31,289 nt of DNA from JAVBNW01 sp031551255. Lineage in GTDB: Bacteria; Bacillota; Clostridia; Christensenellales; UBA1750. Of this stretch, positions 8,378 through 15,548 are shown piece by piece. Every line of letters begins with the position of its first letter. The first letter of the stretch is position 1. The notes under the pieces are model-generated. The model had not been told where the DNA came from. It saw only the letters and a list, made by a program, of their open reading frames with translations, and did no database searches. Location of the stretch: the NCBI GenBank assembly GCA_031551255.1, contig JAVBNW010000052.1:1-31289 (forward strand), in the 5' to 3' direction. The translations under genes were made by a program, and so were the position numbers.

Positions 8378-9250
8378 CTACAACGCGACGTAAAGTTCGG
8401 AATACTTCGGCCCTGCGACAAACCCTAATTTTCGGTATAGGGATTCGGCGGGGTTTCCGACCATAACCCCCAACGTAATTACGGGAGAGATGGAGCTCGC
8501 CTTGCCGATCGAGTGAAGCATCATGGCTTGGGCCAATCCGCGTCTGCGAAAATCCGGCCGGACAGATACCTGATGGATCGTAGAAAAGTTGTTGGGCGAG
8601 TCTGGGTAGATCCCGGCGATGCAGACTCCGGCGATCGCATTGCCCTCGCATTGCCGAACCAACGTGCCGATATGAAGCGTGTCGGTTTGAGAAAACAGGG
8701 CAAAGCGCCTCTCGATCGCGTCGCTTATGTCGTTTTTGTTTGGCTCTCTCACTGTAGACGTATATCCGGCCGAATGGGCCTCATATACGGTTTGTACAAT
8801 TTCCCGTTTATCACTTTCAACCGGAGCGGCAAAATAGAAGCCGCCGGAAAAGCTCGGCGAGGTTTTAGACGTCGGGCGCAGCATTCTGCGCTCAGAAAAT
8901 AAAACCTTCGCATTCCACTCCCTGGTCAGGATAAGCTCGTCGCCTTCGCACATAAATGTAAGGCCGATTCTATTTTCAGAACAGCATTGTGCAATATAGC
9001 CCAAAACATATCTCCAGAACAAACTTTTATCCACAAACGGCGCAGCGATAAAAGGATACGACAAGACGCGCCCATCCCATGTGAATCCACCGATTAACGC
9101 GGCTCCCTCAAAAACAAAGTAGCCGCTTGTGCCGACTGTAGGCCGTAAGCTCTCCATCCAATCAAAACTACAAAAGATATTCGATTCCGCATATACCGCG
9201 TAGTATTTTGCGTATTCCTCTACCTCTGCCCTTTTGAAGCTGCCGTTCAT
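8378..9250 (-). CDS. GNAT-family N-acetyltransferase
   Basis: A 290-residue protein with a C-terminal GNAT fold. Motif A, which binds the acetyl-CoA pyrophosphate, reads VSVRPDFRRRGLAQAMM (about 229-245). Motif B reads GNPAESLYRKLGFV near the end. The N-terminal 150 residues are less conserved and have no motif I recognise, so the substrate is unknown. The ATG at 9250 has GGAGG 7 nt upstream. The gene is convergent with the kinase gene (22-bp gap) and sits between kinase and response regulator genes. Its promoter region has A+T-rich sequence, and palindromic repeats lie upstream, suggesting a later insertion into the two-component locus (inference). Confidence 0.85.
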   Translation of the reverse strand: MNGSFKRAEVEEYAKYYAVYAESNIFCSFDWMESLRPTVGTSGYFVFEGAALIGGFTWDGRVLSYPFIAAPFVDKSLFWRYVLGYIAQCCSENRIGLTFMCEGDELILTREWNAKVLFSERRMLRPTSKTSPSFSGGFYFAAPVESDKREIVQTVYEAHSAGYTSTVREPNKNDISDAIERRFALFSQTDTLHIGTLVRQCEGNAIAGVCIAGIYPDSPNNFSTIHQVSVRPDFRRRGLAQAMMLHSIGKASSISPVITLGVMVGNPAESLYRKLGFVAGPKYSELYVAL

Positions 9251-9303
9251 CCGCCCACCTCCGCATATTCCGACCTATCGTCATGCGCATTTACCCGCGA
9301 TAA

Positions 9304-9332
9304 ATCATAATACGTATTTCGTCTAATTGCCA
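9304..9332 (-). promoter_or_regulatory. Candidate sigma-70 promoter of the GNAT gene with embedded ATACGTAT palindrome
   Basis: On the minus strand: TGGCAA, 17-bp spacer, TATGAT. The spacer overlaps AATACGTATT (9309-9318), a palindrome built from the same half-site as the GntR operator at 11581-11597. The start codon is about 50 bp downstream. Confidence 0.4.
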
Positions 9333-9467
9333 TTTCATGCCACATGTCACCTGAAAAACGGGAATACAGACGAGTAACCATGGGGAACGCGGCGCGTCGT
9401 CGGGGCGCACTGCGCTCTGAACCCCTACCAAGCTGCGGCATGGTAGGAGTTCTGGCGCTTCGTGGCC

Positions 9468-9667
9468 CCTCCTCTTCTTCCAAGGCGCTGAGGCGTCTTG
9501 GAAGAGTAAGAAGAGCGAAGAACGTGCGCTCCGGTTTCTTGCCCTCGTCGTTCTTCTTACTCCTCAAAACCGCCTCAGCGGTTTTGAGGAAGAGGAGGAA
9601 CGGCGCAGTGAGCGAGCTTTCGCGTCGCAACGCGGAAGCGAGCGATATGAAGCTCGCAACGACGAGC
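9468..9667. repeat. Nested palindromic repeat, copy 1
   Basis: A 200-bp unit repeated at 9724-9920. The ends are inverted: CCTCCTCTTC at the left (9468) pairs with GAAGAGGAGG near 9590-9599. Each half carries its own hairpin: CCAAGGCGC-TGAG-GCGTCTTGG on the left, CTCAAAACCGC-CTCA-GCGGTTTTGAG on the right. The tips of the two hairpins (CGCTGAGGCG and CGCCTCAGCG) are perfect reverse complements. A further stem joins GAAGAACG to CGTTCTTC. The right-hand 65 bp (from CGGCGCAGTGAGCG) form another hairpin, GCGAGCTT/AAGCTCGC around CGCGT/ACGCG. Open frames here carry no known domain. It resembles a MITE- or REP-like structured element. Confidence 0.85.
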
Positions 9668-9723
9668 ACTACGCTCCATTCCCCGCACACTGCGGTGCTG
9701 CGGGGAATTGCCGCTACGTAAAA
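9668..9723. repeat. Spacer hairpin between the two nested palindromes
   Basis: The 56-bp spacer contains a hairpin of its own: ATTCCCCGCA pairs with TGCGGGGAAT, with an inner CAC/GTG stem. The region 9251-9932 is thus almost wholly made of inverted repeats, including CCTACCA/TGGTAGG at about 9424-9447. No gene is supported here. Confidence 0.6.
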
Positions 9724-9920
9724 CCTCCTCTTCCCAAAGATACTGAGGTTTCTTTGGAATTGAGAAGAGCGAAGAACGTGCGCTCCGGTTTCTTGACCCG
9801 TCGTTCTTCTTACTCCTCAAAACCACCTCAGCGGTTTTGAAGAAGAGGAGGAGCGGCGCAGTGAGCGAGCTTTCGCGTCGCAACGCGGAAGCGAGCGATA
9901 TGAAGCTCGCAACGACGAGC
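9724..9920. repeat. Nested palindromic repeat, copy 2
   Basis: A 197-bp direct repeat of 9468-9667, offset by about 256 bp. From the AAGAGCGAAGAACG block onward it is nearly identical to copy 1. The left hairpin differs in sequence but keeps its fold: CCAAAGATAC-TGAG-GTTTCTTTGG, with one mismatch, replaces CCAAGGCGC-TGAG-GCGTCTTGG. The loop TGAG is unchanged while paired bases covary. The right hairpin has two changes that break pairs. The unit ends 12 bp from the response-regulator stop codon, so transcripts of that gene probably read through it. Confidence 0.85.
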
Positions 9921-9932
9921 GACGACGAGACA

Positions 9933-11447
9933 TCACATCGTCTTTCGCATCACCGAAGGCAATACGCCGCGGCTCTTTTTAAAGATCCGGGTGAAATTCT
10001 CCACGGAACCAAAGCCGCACCGCACGGCGATTTCGTATAGGTGCAGCGAAGGGTCGTGCAGCATGTGCTCGGCCACTTCCACGCGGCGCTGGGTGATGCA
10101 GGCGTTGATGGTCTGCCCGGTCTCTTTCTTAAACACCGAAGAGAGATAGTTGGGGGTCAAATACACCTTGTGCGCAATGCCGGCAATGGAAAGCCGCGGG
10201 TTGACATATTCTTCGTGAATGAGGGCTAATACCTCCCGAACGGTGCGATTGTCGCCGCTATAGAGCGTCTTGCGGTCGATCGTTTCTCGAATGCGAATCT
10301 CCGCATAGTTCATCGCCTCGCTTAGGTACTGGCACGCGCGCACGGCTGCGGCATCCCGGGCAGGGTCTGCGTCGGGCAGCTTGCTTACAAGGTTAAGCGC
10401 CATATCGAGCGCCGTGCGCGGCTTAAGATCGTAGGAGCCAAGCTCTTGGGCAAGCGCCGCGAGCCCCTTGAGCGCGGTCGTTTCATCTCCCATGCGCGCG
10501 GCATCGGCCACCGTGTTGATCATCCCTTCATTAGGCTCATACGGCAAGAGTTTTCCGATTTGCCGGGCATAGAGCAGCTGACCGCCAGTAAAGAACGTTC
10601 TCTCCAGCGCGCGCCTGGCGCCCTGGCACGACAGCGGCGCGTCGTTGATAGAAAAGAACGTATCTCCCACGCCGGCAAACACCCTGCACGAAGGGCCTGC
10701 CAATTGCTCCGCCGTGCCCAGCAGCAAGGGGGCCAACGAAGCGACATCCTGATGTTTCGTTAGAAGATGGACGACGACGTCGTTGCCCTCCCTGGCGCAT
10801 AAAAGATAGTTGTGCGACGGGCCGTTAAAGCGGCTGCACAGCGCAGACATCGTCTGCTCACGCTGAACTACCGACAGGCCGGCGGCCTCTTCGGGCAAGC
10901 GAAAGGAGAGGATCATCGCGGTAAACTTTGCGCCTTCAGGGTCCAGCGCCGCTTGCTTAAGCCTCTGCACCCAATCGCCTTTAAGGCGCTTTCCGAAATC
11001 AGCCATTTCCAGCGACAAGGCCATCCGCAGATCTTGCACATCCCATCGCTCGCCCTTGGTCGCACTTTCGCGCCGACTGCGCACCTGGCCGGCAGCCTCG
11101 TCTATCGCGCGCTCCAGCTCCGCAATCTCAAACGGCTTTTCGACATAGGCGACGGCGTGCAGCCGAATGGCGGAAAAGAGGTATTCCTTATCGGCATAGC
11201 CGCTCAGGAAGATAACCCGGCAATCCGGATGCCTTTCAAAGAGATGCTGCGCAAAGCGAATGCCGTCCATACGCGGCATGCGAATGTCACAGATGGCAAT
11301 ATCCGGCCGAAAAGAATCGGCAATTTCCAGAGCGTCCTGGCCATCGTTGGCCGTTCGGATCTCCTCGACCTCCCACCGCCCCCACCGCACATGCTGAAGG
11401 ATGCCCTCGCGGCTCTGCTTTTCGTCGTCCACAACCAACACGCGCAC
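9933..11447 (-). CDS. YesN-like response regulator (REC + AraC-type HTH)
   Basis: A 504-residue regulator. The N-terminal receiver domain (1-120) has acidic residues D7/D8, the phospho-acceptor D54 in CDIRMPRMDG and the conserved K104 in YVEKPFE. A linker of about 280 residues follows, then two AraC-type helix-turn-helices (about 405-504), the first at LSIAGIAHKVYLTPNYLSSVF and the second ending in CGFGSVENFTRIFKK. The GTG start at 11447 has GGAGGAGGA upstream. It should be the partner of the YesM-like kinase and activate the sugar ABC operon when phosphorylated. The two genes are convergent and separated by 1.5 kb, which is unusual for this pair. A promoter is readable at 11495-11523. Confidence 0.92.
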   Translation of the reverse strand: MRVLVVDDEKQSREGILQHVRWGRWEVEEIRTANDGQDALEIADSFRPDIAICDIRMPRMDGIRFAQHLFERHPDCRVIFLSGYADKEYLFSAIRLHAVAYVEKPFEIAELERAIDEAAGQVRSRRESATKGERWDVQDLRMALSLEMADFGKRLKGDWVQRLKQAALDPEGAKFTAMILSFRLPEEAAGLSVVQREQTMSALCSRFNGPSHNYLLCAREGNDVVVHLLTKHQDVASLAPLLLGTAEQLAGPSCRVFAGVGDTFFSINDAPLSCQGARRALERTFFTGGQLLYARQIGKLLPYEPNEGMINTVADAARMGDETTALKGLAALAQELGSYDLKPRTALDMALNLVSKLPDADPARDAAAVRACQYLSEAMNYAEIRIRETIDRKTLYSGDNRTVREVLALIHEEYVNPRLSIAGIAHKVYLTPNYLSSVFKKETGQTINACITQRRVEVAEHMLHDPSLHLYEIAVRCGFGSVENFTRIFKKSRGVLPSVMRKTM

Positions 11448-11494
11448 CGGCGTCCTCCTCCTTACTTCGGCAGCATATTCACAAAACCGTAACC

Positions 11495-11523
11495 ATCATA
11501 TAACGTATCGAGAAAAAGCGCAA
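11495..11523 (-). promoter_or_regulatory. Sigma-70 promoter of the response regulator gene
   Basis: On the minus strand: TTGCGC, 17-bp spacer, TATGAT. The start codon is about 48 bp downstream. The spacer contains ACGTAT (11503-11508), the half-site of the nearby GntR palindrome, which hints that the GntR protein may also act here. Confidence 0.5.
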
Positions 11524-11554
11524 TTCACATTGCAGTTCGACTTTCCCTGTTTAC

Positions 11555-11583
11555 TTGACAAATTCACCAAAAAACTACATAAT
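11555..11583 (+). promoter_or_regulatory. Sigma-70 promoter of the GntR regulator gene
   Basis: A consensus -35 TTGACA (11555-11560), 17-bp spacer and CATAAT (11578-11583). Transcription should begin near 11590, inside the palindrome at 11581-11597. This shows that translation cannot start at the in-frame TTG at 11555. Confidence 0.75.
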
Positions 11584-11597
11584 ACGTCATACGTATT
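11581..11597. promoter_or_regulatory. Palindromic operator over the GntR promoter (autoregulation)
   Basis: AATACGT-CAT-ACGTATT: perfect 7-bp arms with a 3-bp centre. It overlaps the -10 element and likely start site of the GntR gene, the usual position for autorepression by a dimeric winged-helix protein. Confidence 0.6.
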
Positions 11598-11620
11598 ACT
11601 GTGAAACGAGGTGCGCAAAT

Positions 11621-12307
11621 ATGCAGCTAGACCGGCGCAAAGCAGCCGATATCGTACACAACCGGATGCGGGATATGATTCTGCAAGGCCAGTGGAAGCG
11701 CGGAGCGCGCATTCCGCCGGAAACGGCGCTATGTGAAATGTTCGGCGTAAGCCGGGTGACCGTGCGCGAGGCAACGCACCGCCTCGCAGGCCAGGGCATC
11801 GTAAGCGTCAGGCAGGGCGACGGCACCTATGTTGCGGATATAACACCGGCAGCTCTGATGCAAAACATACTGCCTTTCATGGTAGCGGACGGAGCCTCGA
11901 TCCGCCAGGCGCTGGAATTTCGCTCCCTTTTAGAGGTGGAGGCCGCAAGGCTCGCCGCCCACGCCGCAAACCAAGAAGATGCCGAGCTTTTGCGCGAGAT
12001 CCTCGATGAAGAGCGCAAAAGTGGCCATACCGTAGAAGAGAACGCGCTGCTGGATCAGCTTTTTCACGAAACCATCGCCAAGGCGGCGGACAATCCGCTG
12101 ATCGAAGCGAACATCATCCTGGTGAACGACATTCTTTCCCGGAGCATGGATGAGATCATAGGCCGAACGAATACGGAAGATGTACTGATGTACCATTGGC
12201 TGATCCTCGACGCAATCGCTCAAGGCCGCGAAGGCGATGCCGTCGCGGCAATGAAGACCCATATGGAGCGCATGCTCAGGAGTGTTGTAGGCGTTAAGGC
12301 ACAGTAG
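11621..12307 (+). CDS. GntR-family transcriptional regulator, FadR/FCD subfamily
   Basis: A 228-residue regulator. The N-terminal winged helix (about 5-72) has the GntR signature: LCEMFGVSRVTVREATHRL, then GIVSVRQGDGTYV for the wing. The C-terminal all-helical FCD domain (about 90-220) shows the metal/ligand-site pattern DQLFHETIAKAADNPL and, near the end, a His in YHWLILDAI and one in KTHMERM. FCD regulators usually sense organic or sugar acids and repress their catabolic genes, which fits the sugar-acid operon at the left of the window. The ATG at 11621 is chosen because the promoter ends at about 11590 and CGAGGTG precedes it. It is divergent from the response regulator gene, and a palindrome covers its own promoter. 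Confidence 0.9.
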   Translation: MQLDRRKAADIVHNRMRDMILQGQWKRGARIPPETALCEMFGVSRVTVREATHRLAGQGIVSVRQGDGTYVADITPAALMQNILPFMVADGASIRQALEFRSLLEVEAARLAAHAANQEDAELLREILDEERKSGHTVEENALLDQLFHETIAKAADNPLIEANIILVNDILSRSMDEIIGRTNTEDVLMYHWLILDAIAQGREGDAVAAMKTHMERMLRSVVGVKAQ

Positions 12308-12368
12308 CCCGACTCCGCAAGGCTGTCGGTACGAAAAAGTCGGCTCAAGCCGCAATCCTTCCAACGGA

Positions 12369-12662
12369 CTACCGCGCAAGCCACCAGGCGATCAGCGCAA
12401 GCTGCGCCACAAACATGGCGGGAATGCCTACAACAAACTTCGCGTGCTGCGTCTTATGCCGAAACGCCAGCATGCCTGCCATGCCGCCGAGACTGCCGAA
12501 ACACGCCGACGCGATGAGCAGCGTGCGTTCGGAAATGCGCCAGGCCTTCTTTTGCGCGCGCGCCTTATCGGCCCCCATCAGGATAAACGCGACGATATTC
12601 GCTACGAGCAAGAGGGCGATCCACCATAGGTTGGGCAAAAGGCTCTGCCAAACGGCGTGCAC
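12369..12662 (-). CDS. DUF1294 small membrane protein
   Basis: A 97-residue protein with hydrophobic segments at about 10-30, 46-64 and 75-95. The family pattern is clear: FILMGADKARAQKKAWRISE, then GSLGGMAGMLAFRHKTQH and KFVVGIP. The function of DUF1294 is unknown. The GTG start at 12662 has GAGAGGAGG upstream. It is convergent with the GntR gene (about 60 bp). A strong terminator at 12681-12705 separates it from the gene upstream, so it needs its own promoter, which I could not place. Confidence 0.9.
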   Translation of the reverse strand: MHAVWQSLLPNLWWIALLLVANIVAFILMGADKARAQKKAWRISERTLLIASACFGSLGGMAGMLAFRHKTQHAKFVVGIPAMFVAQLALIAWWLAR

Positions 12663-12680
12663 GGCCCGCCTCCTCTCCCA

Positions 12681-12705
12681 ATAAAAAAGGGGGCCTGAGC
12701 CCCCT
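12681..12705 (-). terminator. Intrinsic terminator of the GNAT_acetyltran gene
   Basis: On the minus strand: AGGGGGC-TCAG-GCCCCCT followed by TTTTTATT. Strong stem and T-tract, 59 bp past the stop at 12764. Confidence 0.9.
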
Positions 12706-12763
12706 AAGTTTACCGGCAGACTGTATTATTTGAATAGGTTGCGCACAGAAGAGCCGCGTTGCG

Positions 12764-13555
12764 TTACGCCTCTGAGCGGTCGAGCTTGATGCACTTGTAT
12801 TCACACTTAAGCTTATAGCCCAAATCCTGCGCGAGCTTCAGCGAAATCTTGTTGGCGGCATCCCAGCACGGGTAGCGCCCCTGCGATACGCATGCGAGCA
12901 CCAGCGCGGCGCCGCACGCCTTGGCAAGCCCCTTGCGGCGGTGATCCTCTCGCGTTTCGATCTGCACCTCGATGCCGCCGTCGTAGATGCTGAAGGAAGA
13001 GGCGCCCGCGACGAGCTCGTCCCCATGAAGGGCGCAAAAACCGATGCCGCGCTCCACGTAGTCGTCCGCATCCGGAAAGAACGAGCAAAAATCGCGCGAC
13101 CATTCGTTTTGCATCGCCAGGTGATAGATCTCATCGTCCATCCCCAAAAGGGTATATCCCTCGGGGACATCGCGCATCATCGCACGCAGGCGGTCCTTAT
13201 CGAAGCCTTTGAGCGTCTGCTCGGTGGCGTATCGGGTATATACGTACGTCATCTCCGGATGCGCCGCCTCGATCAGCGGAATCCACCCGTCGTCGCAGCA
13301 GATGATGTTAAGCTCCGCCCTTCCTTCGGGCGCATAGGTGGCAAACTCCTTCGCGTTTTCGCTGGCAGGATCGCCTCCGAAAAATAAAAGGTCGTTGACT
13401 TCAATCGAAGCACAGCGCGGAAAAGAGAGGTCGTCGCAAAAGCCTTGTCCGGCATAGCCCTGCAAAAACGTTTTGATGAGCGAATCGTGTATCCCGTCGA
13501 ATAAGGGCCCGACCCGGCGTTTTTCCTGCGGGGTGGTGATCTCGTACCGTTCCAT
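12764..13555 (-). CDS. GNAT_acetyltran-type acetyltransferase (PF12746-like)
   Basis: A 263-residue protein. The C-terminal half is a GNAT domain: FSIYDGGIEVQIETREDHR followed by RKGLAKACGAALVLAC (acetyl-CoA loop, about 205-225) and WDAANKISLKLAQDLGY near the end. The N-terminal half, including the DDLSFPRCASIEVNDLLFFGG stretch near residue 40, is typical of the PF12746 group, whose members include the zwittermicin-resistance acetyltransferase ZmaR. The substrate here is not known. The ATG at 13555 has AAGGGGG upstream; TACAAT at 13578-13583 on the minus strand is a possible -10. The gene is a single unit closed by a strong terminator. Confidence 0.87.
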   Translation of the reverse strand: MERYEITTPQEKRRVGPLFDGIHDSLIKTFLQGYAGQGFCDDLSFPRCASIEVNDLLFFGGDPASENAKEFATYAPEGRAELNIICCDDGWIPLIEAAHPEMTYVYTRYATEQTLKGFDKDRLRAMMRDVPEGYTLLGMDDEIYHLAMQNEWSRDFCSFFPDADDYVERGIGFCALHGDELVAGASSFSIYDGGIEVQIETREDHRRKGLAKACGAALVLACVSQGRYPCWDAANKISLKLAQDLGYKLKCEYKCIKLDRSEA

Positions 13556-13758
13556 GCAATGCCCCCTTATCGGTATTTATTGTAACGAATAAAGAAGGCG
13601 TTGTGTTGCATTGCGGGTTAATTTTGCGATATACGCTTGACAAACACCACCGGCAACCGCCAAAAAACCGAAATCATTCCCCTATAGCCGGCATTCCCGC
13701 CCGCATGTCGGCGGGTCGACGCGGGGCCGCCTTCCCTTGGGACGCTCAAGACGCATCC

Positions 13759-14544
13759 CTAAAACCCGCTTTGTGTTAAGAATGTACGGCTCATCTCCAG
13801 CGAAGTAAACGGCGTATCGCGCAAGGTCGCGTCCTGTTCGACAAACGCGTACCTCACCTTCGTCTCTCGGCAAGCCTTGAAGATCGCATCCCAGTTAAGG
13901 TTGCCCGATCCGATTTCGCAGAACATCTGTTTCACGGCGCGCGGGTTCTCTTCGCCGGGCAAGATCTGCATGTCCTTGAAGTGGACCACATCCATGCGGC
14001 CGTTCAGCTTGCGTATCCACGCCGCCGGGTCTCCGCCACCCGCCTGCACCCAGTATGTATCCAGCTCGAACTGAACGGCCGGGTCGGTTTCGTTCAGCAA
14101 AATGTCGTAGCCGAGCGTTCCTTCAAAGTTTACAAACTCGAAGTTGTGGTTATGATAGATGAACGTCATGCCCTCGTCCTTGAAGCGCCTGGCAATCGCA
14201 GAGGCTTCCTTCGCAAACTGTTTGTACCCTTGCGCGCCCGCATCGGAATACTTGGCCGGCATGGCCCCGACGCCCGGGTAGCTGACGCCCCAGAGCCTGT
14301 GCGTGCTTACCACGCCTTCAAAGTCGTTTTGCATCGCCTCAAAGGAGATGTGCGTCGTCGGCGCTTCGAGCCCATATTCCTCCAGCGCGTCGCGAATGGC
14401 CTGCGGCGGAATATCGGCGCTTTGCCCTGACAGCTGCACGTAATCGTAGCCCATGGTCTTCACCCTCGCCAACGCGTCGGAGATGCCCTCCGCCGTTTGC
14501 GTATAGGCGCGAACCGTGTACATCTGCGCTCCAATAGCTATCAT
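13759..14544 (-). CDS. Sugar phosphate isomerase/epimerase-like TIM-barrel protein
   Basis: A protein of about 261 residues of the xylose isomerase-like (AP endonuclease 2) family. Visible family features: MGYDYVQLSG (strand 2), YHNHNFEF (about 138-145), FELDTYWVQAGG carrying a metal-ligand Glu/Asp, VVHFKD with the metal-ligand His, and FCEIGSGNLNW. These enzymes use a divalent metal to isomerise or epimerise sugars, keto-inositols or related compounds. The frame extends to 14607, but the ATG at 14544 has AAAGGAGG 8 nt upstream and the strand-1 motif IAIGAQMYTVR follows at once. The gene lies 77 bp after the exporter gene on the same strand, and a promoter overlaps that gene's stop codon. Confidence 0.88.
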   Translation of the reverse strand: MIAIGAQMYTVRAYTQTAEGISDALARVKTMGYDYVQLSGQSADIPPQAIRDALEEYGLEAPTTHISFEAMQNDFEGVVSTHRLWGVSYPGVGAMPAKYSDAGAQGYKQFAKEASAIARRFKDEGMTFIYHNHNFEFVNFEGTLGYDILLNETDPAVQFELDTYWVQAGGGDPAAWIRKLNGRMDVVHFKDMQILPGEENPRAVKQMFCEIGSGNLNWDAIFKACRETKVRYAFVEQDATLRDTPFTSLEMSRTFLTQSGF

Positions 14545-14620
14545 TCCGTCATCCTCCTTTGTTATTCTCGGTTGGGAAAGTATTTTCGGCAAAAATCTTC
14601 TCAGCATCGGACTTTAGCAT

Positions 14621-14650
14621 ATTATACACCCGTTTGCAGCGCCATCACAA
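14621..14650 (-). promoter_or_regulatory. Candidate sigma-70 promoter of the TIM-barrel gene
   Basis: On the minus strand: TTGTGA, 18-bp spacer, perfect TATAAT (14621-14626). The -10 overlaps the TAA stop of the exporter gene at 14622-14624. The start codon is about 77 bp downstream. Confidence 0.5.
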
Positions 14651-15404
14651 CATCGTAGACGATGCGCACGGTTAGGATCGCAAGCACGACGGCGATCAGC
14701 GCGCGTATCAGCTTAGCCCCGCGCCGCACGGCAAAGTGCGCGCCCAGCGCCCCGCCCAGCACGCAGCACGCCGCAGCGGGCAGTGCAAGGGGGAAAAGCA
14801 CCTGGCCGCTCCCTGCAAAGGCAGCGAATGCCGCTATGTTGGACGCAAGGTTTACCACCTTGGCTGAACCCGACGCCGTCACGGGCTCTATCCCCAGCAA
14901 AAGCGTAAAGGCCAGAATCAGAAACGTGCCCGTGCCTGGGCCGAAAAAGCCGTCGTATGTGCCGATCACCAATCCGATTCCCGCGCACATAATCGCTCTG
15001 GGAAAGGGTCGGAACGAGCGCGGGGCGCGGGGCGCAAGATCCCGGCTGCGTAGCATCGGCACCGCCGCCAATGGCAAAAGCGCGGCGATCATCACCCTGA
15101 CCGCAACGGGAGAAAGCATCATCTGCAGACGCGCGCCAAGGTACGAGCCCGGCAGCGCCAGCGCCACCGCGGGCAGCGCCGCGCGCCAATCCACGTTGCC
15201 CGAGCGCTGGAAGCGGATGAGCGCGGCCGTGGCGCCGCACAATGCCGACGTTTTGTTGCTACCCGACGCCAGGTGTGGTGGAAGCCCCGCCAGCAGATAA
15301 GCGGGCAGGGTAATGAGCCCGCCCCCGCCGGCGGCGGCGTCGATAAAACTGCCCAGCAGCACCATCGGAAGCACGATCAAGTACATCAGCGGCGTTACGG
15401 CCAT
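14622..15404 (-). CDS. TauE/SafE-family membrane transporter (sulfite/organosulfur exporter-like)
   Basis: A 260-residue membrane protein with about eight hydrophobic segments. The duplicated family motif is visible: GSFIDAAAGGGGLITLPAYL in the first half and IGTYDGFFGPGTGTFLILAF in the second, each near a SGSNK or SGSAKVVN helix. TauE/SafE proteins move sulfite, sulfoacetate or similar anions; the substrate here is unknown. The open frame continues to 16004, but that part mirrors the HAD gene on the other strand. The ATG at 15404 has CCGGAGG 7 nt upstream. It is divergent from the HAD phosphatase gene, with an extended -10 promoter at 15465-15473. Confidence 0.9.
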   Translation of the reverse strand: MAVTPLMYLIVLPMVLLGSFIDAAAGGGGLITLPAYLLAGLPPHLASGSNKTSALCGATAALIRFQRSGNVDWRAALPAVALALPGSYLGARLQMMLSPVAVRVMIAALLPLAAVPMLRSRDLAPRAPRSFRPFPRAIMCAGIGLVIGTYDGFFGPGTGTFLILAFTLLLGIEPVTASGSAKVVNLASNIAAFAAFAGSGQVLFPLALPAAACCVLGGALGAHFAVRRGAKLIRALIAVVLAILTVRIVYDVVMALQTGV

Positions 15405-15464
15405 AAGAAAACCTCCGGCGCCACATTCGGCGGTGGATCCGCGATGGCAAGGCGCATTCCACAC

Positions 15465-15473
15465 AGTATACCA
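15465..15473 (-). promoter_or_regulatory. Extended -10 promoter of the TauE-like gene
   Basis: On the minus strand TGG-TATACT, an extended -10 element about 60 bp upstream of the start. It is back to back with the HAD promoter at 15503-15511. Confidence 0.45.
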
Positions 15474-15502
15474 CGCCGGGCGCGGTTTGCGCGAACATGC
15501 CA

Positions 15503-15511
15503 TGGTATGAT
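15503..15511 (+). promoter_or_regulatory. Extended -10 promoter of the HAD gene
   Basis: TGG-TATGAT lies 38 bp upstream of the TTG start. No -35 at standard spacing was found; TTGCGC at 15487-15492 is too close, at 13 bp. Confidence 0.4.
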
Positions 15512-15548
15512 ACGCTGTCGCTGGAAAATCGGAAAGGGGGCGCGGCAT

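Noticed and set aside
9247..9883. Open frames of 100-147 residues across the palindromic repeats
   Set aside because: They are made of repeat sequence read in both strands, are Arg/Ser-rich, and show no domain; the conservation there follows base pairing rather than codons.
9468..9920. Possible CRISPR array
   Set aside because: Only two units, about 200 bp each with internal hairpins and a 56-bp spacer; no short regular repeats and no cas genes.
11555..11620. Longer N-terminus for the GntR regulator from a TTG at 11555
   Set aside because: That codon is part of the TTGACA -35 box, so it would not be transcribed.
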